A stretch of DNA of 9,484 nt from contig DRTT01000072.1 in NCBI GenBank assembly GCA_011372105.1, positions 1 through 9,484 of the forward strand, written 5' to 3'. The notes under the pieces are model-generated. The model was not told the DNA's origin. It did no database searches and worked only from the letters and a program-made list of their open reading frames with translations. A program made the position numbers and the translations under genes. This document shows, one piece after another, positions 1 through 6,779 of this stretch. The DNA comes from Candidatus Aerophobota bacterium. Lineage in GTDB: Bacteria > Aerophobota > Aerophobia > Aerophobales > B3-G15. The number at the start of each line of letters is the position of its first letter. The first letter of the stretch is position 1.

Positions 1-788
1 ACCGGAGTAAACTTCCATTTTAAAAGTGCACTGCGAACCTCCTCGTCAAAATCATGCCAGCCTGATGTGTGGATAATTTCAACATCAACAACCTGACCCT
101 CTTTTGTCACGTAAATCCTGACTTCTCCCTGACCCTCCACTCCCTTTCTTTCCATTTCTGGAGGATAAGAAGGGTAAGGTGTTCTCTCCGGTTTTCTACT
201 ACCAAGCCCTTTAAAAGTAATACCTACAGGTCCTTTTGCACCAGAAGTGATATCCTCACCTGGCCTCCTTTTCTGGGAGAGTGTAAACGAAGGGACCTCT
301 TCTTTTAAAGGAGAGGAGATCATATGAGGAACTTCACCATATAAAGGAGGCTTTTGTGGTAGTATTGATTTTACAGCCTGCCCTTTTTCCCTTATAATTT
401 TTTCACCTCTGTAAAAAGCCGGAGGCTGGAAAGATACTGTTGGAAGAGGAATTCTCGTTTTCTCCTCAATTCTTGCACGAGGTAAAGCTACCGGGATATC
501 ACGTGAAGGACTTACAGAAACCTTAACAGGAGAAAGTTTGGGAATTTTCCCCTTTTGAACCTGCTCCACCTGAGATCTTGGAGGAGTGCCAGGAACTTTC
601 CTGATCTCTACCTTTTGCTCTATTTTTTCAGGCTCCTCTATATTTATAAGAGAAACCTCAATTATCCTTTGTTGAGGTTTTGATGGTAAAAAAGGTCTCC
701 ACAGAGGGAAAAAGATAATAATAAAAAAGTGAATCCCTGTTGAAATTAAAATACCTGCCTTAAAAAAACTGTCCTTTTCTTGAGACAT
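1..788 (-). CDS. tonB: TonB-family energy transducer, 3' end cut by window edge
   Basis: Translation from ATG at 788 gives 262 residues with no stop before base 1, so the gene is partial at its C-terminus. TonB spans the inner membrane and passes ExbBD-derived energy to outer-membrane receptors. Seen: a short cytoplasmic start, one hydrophobic segment at about residues 11-30, and Ser16 with His20 inside it, the SxxxH pattern and numbering known from E. coli TonB. A long Pro/Lys-rich periplasmic linker follows (about 35-200). A TonB C-terminal domain begins near residue 205 (YPSYPPEMERKGVEGQGEV, later TSGWHDFDEEV and LLKWKFTP); only its last strand is missing. The ATG directly follows the exbD stop codon (TAAATG), with a GAGGGG ribosome site just upstream, so translation is probably coupled to exbD. 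A TolA role is less likely because of the TonB_C match. Confidence 0.9.
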   Translation of the reverse strand, partial: MSQEKDSFFKAGILISTGIHFFIIIFFPLWRPFLPSKPQQRIIEVSLINIEEPEKIEQKVEIRKVPGTPPRSQVEQVQKGKIPKLSPVKVSVSPSRDIPVALPRARIEEKTRIPLPTVSFQPPAFYRGEKIIREKGQAVKSILPQKPPLYGEVPHMISSPLKEEVPSFTLSQKRRPGEDITSGAKGPVGITFKGLGSRKPERTPYPSYPPEMERKGVEGQGEVRIYVTKEGQVVDVEIIHTSGWHDFDEEVRSALLKWKFTP

Positions 789-1208
789 TTACCCCTCTTT
801 TTCAGGAGTAGTAAGAACGCCAATTTTTTCTGCCCCTGCCCTTTTTGCAAGGTCCATTACTCTAACCACCCTGCCATGCTTTACCTCTTTATCTGCGTTT
901 ATCAGAACAAGTTTTTCTTTTTCTTCTTTTATTCTATCCCTCAAAAGTGCAAGTAAAGTTTTCTCATTTTTAACCCATCTTTTACCAAGGTATATATGTC
1001 CATCTTTTGTTATGGAAATCACAATATGTTGCCTGACCTTTTCCTGGGGAGTGGTAGTCTTGGGAAGGTCAACTTTTATACCCTGTCTTATGGTAACAAA
1101 GGTAGTTGATACCATGAAAAATATAAGTAAAAGAAAGACAACGTCTATTAAAGGAGTAAGATTTATGAATACTTCTTCAGACCTTGATTTTGGGCGATTA
1201 AATTTCAT
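789..1208 (-). CDS. exbD: ExbD/TolR-family biopolymer transport protein
   Basis: A 139-residue protein, the normal size for ExbD/TolR. It has a short basic cytoplasmic N-terminus, one membrane segment (about 16-38) and a periplasmic domain. The segment opens with NLTPLIDVVFLLLIFFM; Asp22 is the equivalent of the essential proton-carrying aspartate of ExbD. The periplasmic part (VVISIT-like strand, a LVLINADKEVKHG motif and a C-terminal helix-strand) fits the ExbD fold, which dimerises in the ExbB channel. The start ATG shares one base with the exbB stop (TAATG), and tonB follows directly. That order, and the downstream TonB rather than TolA/TolB, favour ExbD over TolR. Confidence 0.93.
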   Translation of the reverse strand: MKFNRPKSRSEEVFINLTPLIDVVFLLLIFFMVSTTFVTIRQGIKVDLPKTTTPQEKVRQHIVISITKDGHIYLGKRWVKNEKTLLALLRDRIKEEKEKLVLINADKEVKHGRVVRVMDLAKRAGAEKIGVLTTPEKEG

Positions 1209-1819
1209 TATTTTTCTATCAAAAAGTCAATAAATTCACTGCTTACTTTCTCAAACTGACGCACAATTTTGTCAGTGCGATGCATAAAGTAATTGTAAAA
1301 AATAAGAGAAGGTATGGCGATGCTAAGTCCCACTGCAGTTGTTATAAGAGCCTCAGAAATTCCACCTGCCAGTGCCCCGGGCTCACCCACCCCCTGCAGG
1401 GCAATCACATTAAAAGCCTTAATCATCCCCATGACCGTTCCTAAAAGTCCAATTAAAGGAGCAACAGTAACTATTGTTCCAAGTATCTTCAGGTGCTTCT
1501 CAAGGTAGGGAATCTCCTGCGAGCCTGCATCTTCAATAGCCTCTTTTATCTCCTCCCTTTTTTTATCCTTTTTATTGATCCCTGCTTTCAAAATCCTTGA
1601 GAGAGGGGAAGAAGTCATTTCACAAAGAGCAAGAATCTTCTCTATTTTGTTGTCCTCATTTCCATTAAGTATACTCTTTGTCTTATTGATAAAACGCTGG
1701 GACCTTTTTTCTATCATCCTCAAAGCGATAAACTTTTCAATTATTATTCCCAGAGCAAGCACAGAACAGAAAATAAGAGGCACCATTAAAGGGCCGCCCT
1801 TTATCAGGAATTGGAGCAT
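1208..1819 (-). CDS. exbB: ExbB/TolQ/MotA-family proton channel protein
   Basis: A 203-residue protein with three predicted membrane segments (about 10-30, 115-137 and 157-178). It is an inner-membrane channel subunit that with ExbD converts proton flow into TonB motion. Family marks seen: PLIGLLGTVMGMIKAF (121-136), the conserved start of the second segment, and GGISEALITTAVGLSIAIP (152-170), where Glu156 corresponds to the conserved glutamate of ExbB and Thr160/Thr161 line the channel. The start ATG at 1819 is preceded by a perfect AAGGAGG site at 4 bases. The gene sits 61 bases after purD with its own promoter candidate, so the exbB-exbD-tonB group may be transcribed separately from the genes upstream. 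Confidence 0.93.
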   Translation of the reverse strand: MLQFLIKGGPLMVPLIFCSVLALGIIIEKFIALRMIEKRSQRFINKTKSILNGNEDNKIEKILALCEMTSSPLSRILKAGINKKDKKREEIKEAIEDAGSQEIPYLEKHLKILGTIVTVAPLIGLLGTVMGMIKAFNVIALQGVGEPGALAGGISEALITTAVGLSIAIPSLIFYNYFMHRTDKIVRQFEKVSSEFIDFLIEK

Positions 1820-1823
1820 CTTT

Positions 1824-1830
1824 CCTCCTT
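1824..1830 (-). promoter_or_regulatory. Ribosome binding site of exbB
   Basis: AAGGAGG on the minus strand, four bases before the ATG at 1819. It is one of the strongest Shine-Dalgarno sequences in the window and fixes the exbB start. It suggests independent, efficient initiation, consistent with a transcript starting just upstream. Confidence 0.8.
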
Positions 1831-1856
1831 TTTGCTTTTTGTATCGGGTCTTTTTT

Positions 1857-1884
1857 ATCCTAACTTATCAATTTTATTTGTCAA
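1857..1884 (-). promoter_or_regulatory. Sigma-70-like promoter candidate for exbB-exbD-tonB
   Basis: On the minus strand, TTGACA (1884-1879, six of six consensus) is followed after 16 bases by TAGGAT (1862-1857, four of six). The predicted start of transcription is near 1850, giving a leader of about 30 bases with the AAGGAGG site. The -35 box overlaps the purD stop codon (1883-1881). No terminator hairpin lies between purD and exbB, so read-through from upstream is also likely and this would be an internal promoter. No Fur-box-like palindrome was recognised. Confidence 0.5.
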
Positions 1885-3146
1885 CCCTCAAAAATTCCAA
1901 TATCCCTGCGGTAATACATTCCTTCAAACCTTATCTTCCTTATCCCTTTGTAAGCCATCTTAGCTGCCTCTTTCACATTTTTGCCCATTCCTGTGATCCC
2001 CAGCACTCTTCCTCCATCAGTTACAAATATTCCATTCTCTCTTTTAACTCCAGCACAGAAGACAAAAAGGCTCCTCATTCTTTCAAGCCGGTCCAGACCC
2101 TCTATCACCTTTCCCTTCTCATACTTTTCGGGATAACCTCCAGAGGCAACAACCACGCAGGTTACACCCTTAGAACGCCACTTCAAATTTAAGGTTGAAA
2201 GTCTTCCTTCTAAGGTTGCCTCAAACAAATCCATTATATCATTATAAAGGCGGGGAAGAATTGCCTGTGTCTCGGGGTCTCCAAAACGGCAATTATACTC
2301 AAGAAGATAGGGTTCTCCTTCTTGAATCATCAAACCAAAATAAAGCACCCCTTTATAATTTATCTTCTCCTCTTTAAGACCCCTCAAAGTAGGAACAACA
2401 ATTTTCTTTATTATTTTTTTATAAAGAGAAAGAGAAAGTGGAGCAGGAGAGTAGGCTCCCATTCCTCCTGTATTTGGCCCTCTATCTCCATCAAGAAGAG
2501 GTTTGTGGTCCTTTGAGGAGACAAGAGGCTTAAAAGAGATACCGTCTGTCAAAATAAAAAAGGAAACCTCCCTTCCCCTAAGTCTCTTTTCAACAACCAC
2601 CCTCTCTCCTGCCGAACCAATAACTTTTCTTTCTATCAAGTTCTTAACAACCTCTATAGCTTCCTCTTTAGAGGATGTTACAAAGGAACCTTTTCCTCCT
2701 GCAAGTCCATCTGCCTTTACAACTGGTGCCTCTCTTTGCCTTTGTATAAAAGATATAGCCTTAGAAAGATCAGAGAAAGTTTCAAACTCTGCGGTCTGTA
2801 CACCATGTTTTTTCATAAAGTGTTTGGCGTAAACTTTGCTTCCTTCAAGTAAAGAGGCTTTTTTGTCAGGGCCAAATATTTTAAGACCCTCCTCCTGAAA
2901 AGCATCAACTATTCCACCTACAAGAGGAGCCTCCGGACCAACCACAGTAAAATCAATTCCATTGTCTTTAACAAACTTCACAAGAAAGGAAAAATCTTCC
3001 TCGTAAGGTAATCTTTCACAATGAGCTATTTTTTCTATACCACCATTCCCGGGAACACAAAAAACCTCTTTTACTTTTCTACTTTGACTTATCTTCCAAC
3101 AAAGAGCATGTTCCCTTCCTCCCCCTCCAATAACAAGCACTTTCAT
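1881..3146 (-). CDS. purD: Phosphoribosylamine-glycine ligase (GAR synthetase)
   Basis: A 421-residue protein, the usual length for PurD. It catalyses the ATP-dependent joining of glycine to phosphoribosylamine, the second step of purine synthesis, in the cytoplasm. Seen in order: the N-terminal domain start MKVLVIGGGGREHALCWK (1-18); VVGPEAPLVGGIVD (68-81); FGPDKKASLLEGSKVYAK (91-108); the ATP-grasp lid PVVKADGLAGGKG (141-153); DHKPLLDGDRGPNTGGMGAY (213-232), the PurD signature loop; and the metal-binding LLEYNCRFGDPETQ (281-294). The C-terminal domain ends in FEGMYYRRDIG. The ATG is preceded by GGGAGGG at 5 bases. It lies 32 bases after lptD and 61 before exbB on the same strand, with no functional link to either; it looks like an operon passenger. 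All key residues appear intact. Confidence 0.97.
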   Translation of the reverse strand: MKVLVIGGGGREHALCWKISQSRKVKEVFCVPGNGGIEKIAHCERLPYEEDFSFLVKFVKDNGIDFTVVGPEAPLVGGIVDAFQEEGLKIFGPDKKASLLEGSKVYAKHFMKKHGVQTAEFETFSDLSKAISFIQRQREAPVVKADGLAGGKGSFVTSSKEEAIEVVKNLIERKVIGSAGERVVVEKRLRGREVSFFILTDGISFKPLVSSKDHKPLLDGDRGPNTGGMGAYSPAPLSLSLYKKIIKKIVVPTLRGLKEEKINYKGVLYFGLMIQEGEPYLLEYNCRFGDPETQAILPRLYNDIMDLFEATLEGRLSTLNLKWRSKGVTCVVVASGGYPEKYEKGKVIEGLDRLERMRSLFVFCAGVKRENGIFVTDGGRVLGITGMGKNVKEAAKMAYKGIRKIRFEGMYYRRDIGIFEG

Positions 3147-3178
3147 TTACTCCCTCCCAAGAGTAAATATTAAAATCT

Positions 3179-5011
3179 TTAAAATGGTAGGGCTGTGATG
3201 TAAAAAAACGCACTCCATTCAACTTCGGGTTTTTCTTTAATATTTAATCTGAGCCCGAGACAGTGCATCTTCAAATCCAGATTATAACCAAGTTTTTCTG
3301 CCCTGCCCAACTTTAAATCATAAGCTACATCCGTTCCAACGGAAAAGTTCTTTCCCACATCAAAAAGAAGGGTGCCTGCCACAAACTCCTTACTGGCTGA
3401 TTTATCATCTACATAGTCAACACTAATCTGAAAATGTTCTCTGCTTGCGCTAACTCCGCTTTTAAAATAAGAAAAAACTTCTTTATAAAAATCATACAAA
3501 AATTCGCTATAAAATCTACCCTCCTGAAAAGGTATATCAAGAAAGATTCTTACCGGTTTAAATTTCTGTGAAGAAGCCAGAAAATCATACCCTGCCTCAA
3601 GATTAAGATAAAAAAGTGGGGTATCCTTCCAGAAAAAGCTATTCTGGAGATAAACTTCAAAAAGTTCTCTATCTTCGGCTTCCTCTTCCCTCCAGTCAAG
3701 AAGAGGAAAATCCACAGATGAATTTTTTAAACGGAAATACTTAAAAGTTGGAGAGAAAAGATGAGAGAGATTTTTTGTTTTTCCTTTAAAAGAAAGAGAA
3801 AATTTAAGTTCCTGGTAATTAACTACATTAAATTTTTGAGATTTATCCTCCTCGTATAAAAAAAAGTCCAGTCCTAAATTTGGTTCAAATTTTACGTATC
3901 TTAAAAAGGTGAGAGGATAGGAAAAATCAAGAGAAGAAAAAAGTCTTTTTATATGGGAATCATCCCCAAGAAAATTTGCAAATTCTGTATCTGCTTTTAC
4001 ATAAAGCCCTTTGAAACTTACTGAGGGATGTAAAAGGTTCAATTTAAGTCGGGGTAGTATATCATAATAATCATCAAAATCATTAAAGCGTTTTTGAATC
4101 TGCAAAAAGAACCTCTTTTCCCCTTTTCTTAAATCCAAGGCAAAAAAAGATGGAAAAATTTGCCTTTCTTCAAAAGGTAAATTAGAAAAATACTCATCCA
4201 GTATATCTTTATCACTTAGATAATCAATGTTTAATTTTAAAAGAGAGGAGGTGGGGATAAAATGAAAATACTTAACCCTTACAATCCCACGCAAAGCCTC
4301 AGCATCTTTTTCCTTAAAACAGTATAAACTGGCATCACCCTCCTTTTTCCCCGAAGAATAATTAAGTTCAAGACCTGTTGCCCATCCTTTCTTCTTTCTA
4401 TACTCAAGTCGAAAAACTCCCTCTGTGTCTTTAAAGGGATAAAAGATATAGCCTGCCTTAACATACCCTCCAGCAACTTTACTGTATCCCACATCAGGGA
4501 GCATTACTCTATTTTTCTTTTTAAGGTAATATACATAAAGAGGACTCCAGAACAGAGGGACAGAGCCAAGATAAAAGAAGGCATCTCTCACAATAACCTT
4601 TTCTCCAACATAAAACTCAATTTTTTTTGCTTTTATATGATAATGAGGAGAAGGCAGGTCACAGGTAGTAAAGTATCCCCTTTCAACATTTATCCTGGAA
4701 GGAGAAAGAAAAGCCATCTTACCTTTAAAAATAAAAGGTCCTTCTCTTCCTTCCGGTTTCAGAATATAACCTTTTTCGTCTTTAAGATTAAATCTTAAAG
4801 CCTCTCCTCTGATTTTGTAGGGATAAAGCTCAAGAGAAATATTGCCCCATCCCTCAATTTCCTCTTTTTCTAAGTTCACATTGATTTTCTCCGCCTGAAT
4901 TAAAACCTCTCTTAGCTGAATCTCCACCTTATCTTTTCCCAGAGCAAAAAAAGAAAAAATAAAAAGGCAAAAAAATAAAAAAACACCAACTCCCTTGCTT
5001 ACTTTTTTCAT
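3179..5011 (-). CDS. lptD: LPS-assembly outer-membrane protein LptD
   Basis: A 610-residue protein from ATG at 5011. LptD with LptE forms the outer-membrane gate that inserts LPS into the outer leaflet. Seen: a signal peptide (MKK start, hydrophobic core about 8-22, likely cut after ALG25); an N-terminal OstA/jellyroll region (about 26-135), including VERGYFTTCDLPSPHYHIKA (109-128), the characteristic LptD segment; then VPLFWSPLYVYY and alternating aromatic strands of a beta-barrel. It closes with a C-terminal strand ending in Phe, as expected for BAM substrates. The mature protein has three cysteines (Cys117, one in SLYCFKE, and one in KMHCLGLRL near the C-terminus), against four in E. coli, and is shorter than the 784-residue E. 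coli protein. A TTG start at 5050 would add 13 residues before the signal peptide and overlap lptB; it has no good ribosome site, so I prefer ATG 5011, 16 bases after lptB. Confidence 0.93.
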   Translation of the reverse strand: MKKVSKGVGVFLFFCLFIFSFFALGKDKVEIQLREVLIQAEKINVNLEKEEIEGWGNISLELYPYKIRGEALRFNLKDEKGYILKPEGREGPFIFKGKMAFLSPSRINVERGYFTTCDLPSPHYHIKAKKIEFYVGEKVIVRDAFFYLGSVPLFWSPLYVYYLKKKNRVMLPDVGYSKVAGGYVKAGYIFYPFKDTEGVFRLEYRKKKGWATGLELNYSSGKKEGDASLYCFKEKDAEALRGIVRVKYFHFIPTSSLLKLNIDYLSDKDILDEYFSNLPFEERQIFPSFFALDLRKGEKRFFLQIQKRFNDFDDYYDILPRLKLNLLHPSVSFKGLYVKADTEFANFLGDDSHIKRLFSSLDFSYPLTFLRYVKFEPNLGLDFFLYEEDKSQKFNVVNYQELKFSLSFKGKTKNLSHLFSPTFKYFRLKNSSVDFPLLDWREEEAEDRELFEVYLQNSFFWKDTPLFYLNLEAGYDFLASSQKFKPVRIFLDIPFQEGRFYSEFLYDFYKEVFSYFKSGVSASREHFQISVDYVDDKSASKEFVAGTLLFDVGKNFSVGTDVAYDLKLGRAEKLGYNLDLKMHCLGLRLNIKEKPEVEWSAFFYITALPF

Positions 5012-5027
5012 CTCAAGAATAGAAAAT

Positions 5028-5747
5028 CTAAAGTTTAAATTTTTCTCCAAGGAAAATCTTCTTTGCTTTCTCGCTTTGAGTAAGTTCCTCTCTTGTTCCA
5101 GAAAGAAGTATACTTCCCTTATACACTATATAAGAAAAATCTGTTATCTGAAGAGTCTCTCTCACATTATGGTCTGTTATCAGAACTCCTATACCTTTTT
5201 TCTTTAAGTTAAAAATTATACCCTGAATATCAGCCACAGTGATAGGATCTATCCCTGCAAATGGCTCATCCAGAAGAATAAAAGAAGGTGAGATAACAAG
5301 TGCCCTTGCTATCTCCACCCTTCTTCTTTCTCCTCCAGAGAGAAAATAAGCTTTCCTGTTTCTTAGATGATAAATTCCAAGTTCCTTCATAAGTTCCTTT
5401 GCCCTTTCTTTTCTCTCCCCAACAGAAAGTTCTAAAGTCTCCAGAATAGCCATTAAATTCTCCTCAACTGTCAGCTTCTGGAACACAGAGGGATTTTGAG
5501 GAAGATAAGCAATCCCTCGACGGGCTCTTTTGTAAGTGGGAAGATCTGTTATATCTTCACCATTTAAAATTATATTACCCCTGTCAGGTCGTATAAGTCC
5601 TACTATGAGATAAAAGGTGGTGGTCTTTCCTGCACCGTTTGGACCTAAGAGCCCCACCACCTGACCCTTCTTCATCTCAAGAGAAACATCTCTTATAATG
5701 GGTTTTTTTTGGAAACTCTTTGTCAGGTTACTCACCACCAGTGACAT
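5028..5747 (-). CDS. lptB: LPS export ABC transporter ATPase LptB
   Basis: A 239-residue ABC ATPase (E. coli LptB has 241) that powers extraction of LPS from the inner membrane with LptF, LptG and LptC. Seen: Walker A GPNGAGKTTTFY (35-46), Q-loop Gln84 in YLPQNPSVF, signature LSGGERRRVEIARAL (136-150), Walker B ILLDEPFAGIDP (157-168) with Glu161, and the switch His193 in LITDHNVRETL. The PFAGIDPITVADIQ and DHNVRETL wording is typical of LptB rather than of other ABC ATPases. I start at ATG 5747, because GGAGGAGAGG lies 6 bases before it. A TTG at 5765, six codons upstream, overlaps that ribosome site and has none of its own. The gene overlaps lptA by 20 bases and is followed by lptD. Its permeases LptF and LptG are not in the window. 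Confidence 0.97.
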   Translation of the reverse strand: MSLVVSNLTKSFQKKPIIRDVSLEMKKGQVVGLLGPNGAGKTTTFYLIVGLIRPDRGNIILNGEDITDLPTYKRARRGIAYLPQNPSVFQKLTVEENLMAILETLELSVGERKERAKELMKELGIYHLRNRKAYFLSGGERRRVEIARALVISPSFILLDEPFAGIDPITVADIQGIIFNLKKKGIGVLITDHNVRETLQITDFSYIVYKGSILLSGTREELTQSEKAKKIFLGEKFKL

Positions 5748-6219
5748 TTTCTTCCTCTCCTCCAAGGATATAAGTGGCTGTGACTGGACTCCCTTCTGCT
5801 TGGAGCTTTTTTTCCTTAATCCAAACTGTCACCTTTTGAGCTTGAAGTTTGTTTTCTCTCTCATCCTGGTAAATAACACCTCCCTCAAAGACCAAAATTC
5901 CCTCCCCAACAAGATAGGTTACCTTTTGACAAAAACCCTGCATTTTTTCTCCCTGGCTTATTTTCACCTCACCCTCTGCAATGATCTTTTCAAGGGTATC
6001 CCCTTTGGTTAAAAAAACCTGCACCTTCTCTGCCTCAACAGTGTATTCCCTCCAGACTACCTTCGCATTCCCCTCGTAGACAAGTAACCTCTGGGTGTAG
6101 TCTATACTTTGCTTGTCAGAGGTAACAATTAACCTGTCTTTTTTATCCTCAGCAAAAACTCCTCCTGCAAAAATCAGTCCCAGGATAAAAACAGTTACCA
6201 AAAAGGTAGCTTTTTTCAT
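5728..6219 (-). CDS. lptA: Periplasmic LPS transport protein LptA
   Basis: A 163-residue secreted protein (E. coli LptA has 185). It forms the periplasmic bridge carrying LPS from LptC to the N-terminal domain of LptD. Seen: a signal peptide (MKK, hydrophobic core about 5-20, likely cleavage after VFA23), then an OstA-type domain. The domain has regularly spaced short strands: LIVTSDKQSIDYTQRLLVYEGNAKVVW, AEKVQVFLTKGDTLEKIIAEGEVKIS, then QKVTYLVGEGILVFEGGV and AQKVTVW (positions about 30-135), the pattern of the slightly twisted beta-jellyroll. The ATG at 6219 overlaps the lptC stop as ATGA and has GGGAGGA about 6 bases upstream. The C-terminus (GGEEENVTGGE) is acidic and overlaps lptB. Identity rests on the pattern plus its place between lptC and lptB. 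Confidence 0.93.
   Translation of the reverse strand: MKKATFLVTVFILGLIFAGGVFAEDKKDRLIVTSDKQSIDYTQRLLVYEGNAKVVWREYTVEAEKVQVFLTKGDTLEKIIAEGEVKISQGEKMQGFCQKVTYLVGEGILVFEGGVIYQDERENKLQAQKVTVWIKEKKLQAEGSPVTATYILGGEEENVTGGE
5754..5763 (-). promoter_or_regulatory. Ribosome binding site that fixes the lptB start
   Basis: GGAGGAGAGG on the minus strand ends 6 bases before ATG 5747 and lies inside the end of lptA. It begins at the last base of the alternative TTG codon (5765-5763), so it can serve the ATG but not the TTG. This supports a 239-residue LptB starting MSLVVSNLTKSF. Confidence 0.7.
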
Positions 6220-6779
6220 TCAATTCCTCCCTCAAAGTAAGTTCTAACCTTATTTTTTATAATTATCAGGCTCAAATCAGGATTGCATATTAATCCCTCA
6301 CCCTCAATAACAAAACCTTTCCTTTTAATTATCACCTCACTTTCTGTACGAAGCTTCTTCTCCATGTTGTTCCACTGAAGTTCAGAGGTTCTCAACTCTG
6401 CTCCATCCCGGTAGGAAACAATGTGAATATCCCCTTTAAGATACAGGTTAGAAGTGGAATTTTCTACCACTATACTATCTGCCCTTCCCTCAGAAACAGG
6501 TTGTCCATCTTTAAATAACCTGACTCTTGTATTTTTCAAAACAGTCCTTTTTTCAAACTCTACTGCCTCGCTTGCGAAAAGAATCCACAGTTTTTGTCCT
6601 TCATCATCAAGCTGAGTAAACTCAACTCCTGTTATATCTATTACAGGAACTTCTGGAATCTTTCTTTCAAAGGAAGGGCCTTTGTATCCTCTATTCCAGA
6701 AAAAAATTAAAAAAATCACCACCAATATGAAAAAAAAGCCTGCAAGAGTAGCCAAAATTTGAAAGCTCTTTTTTCTCAT
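6216..6779 (-). CDS. lptC: LPS export inner-membrane protein LptC
   Basis: A 187-residue bitopic protein (E. coli LptC has 191). It receives LPS from the LptB2FG complex and hands it to LptA. Seen: a basic start MRKKSFQ, one membrane helix (about 8-28), then a periplasmic LptC domain with strands such as VPVIDITGVEFTQLDDEG, KLWILFASEAVEFEK, NLYLKGDIHIVSYRDG and LRTESEVIIKRKGFVIEGEG, the last being a typical LptC/OstA phrase. I choose ATG 6779, which forms a four-base ATGA overlap with the rnhB stop. Longer forms from ATG 6818 or GTG 6863 would add 13 or 28 polar residues, overlap rnhB by up to 88 bases and lack a good ribosome site. The ATGA junctions on both sides imply translational coupling. 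Confidence 0.9.
   Translation of the reverse strand: MRKKSFQILATLAGFFFILVVIFLIFFWNRGYKGPSFERKIPEVPVIDITGVEFTQLDDEGQKLWILFASEAVEFEKRTVLKNTRVRLFKDGQPVSEGRADSIVVENSTSNLYLKGDIHIVSYRDGAELRTSELQWNNMEKKLRTESEVIIKRKGFVIEGEGLICNPDLSLIIIKNKVRTYFEGGIE

Noticed and set aside
1820..1880. Terminator between purD and exbB
   Set aside because: The gap is AT-rich with runs of A on the coding strand, but no GC-rich stem followed by a U-run is present in the minus-strand direction.
1575..2192. A 205-codon open frame on the plus strand, opposite exbB and the 3' end of purD
   Set aside because: It lies antisense to two confidently identified genes, crosses their boundary, has no family-like motif and no ribosome site, and its composition (Ser/Leu/Pro/Phe-rich) is what the complement of AT-rich coding sequence gives.
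5012..5050. TTG start for lptD at 5050
   Set aside because: It would put 13 residues before a clear MKK-type signal peptide and overlap lptB, with no ribosome site.
5748..5765. TTG start for lptB, six codons upstream of the chosen ATG
   Set aside because: Its own upstream has no ribosome site, while GGAGGAGAGG lies between it and the ATG at the right distance for the ATG.
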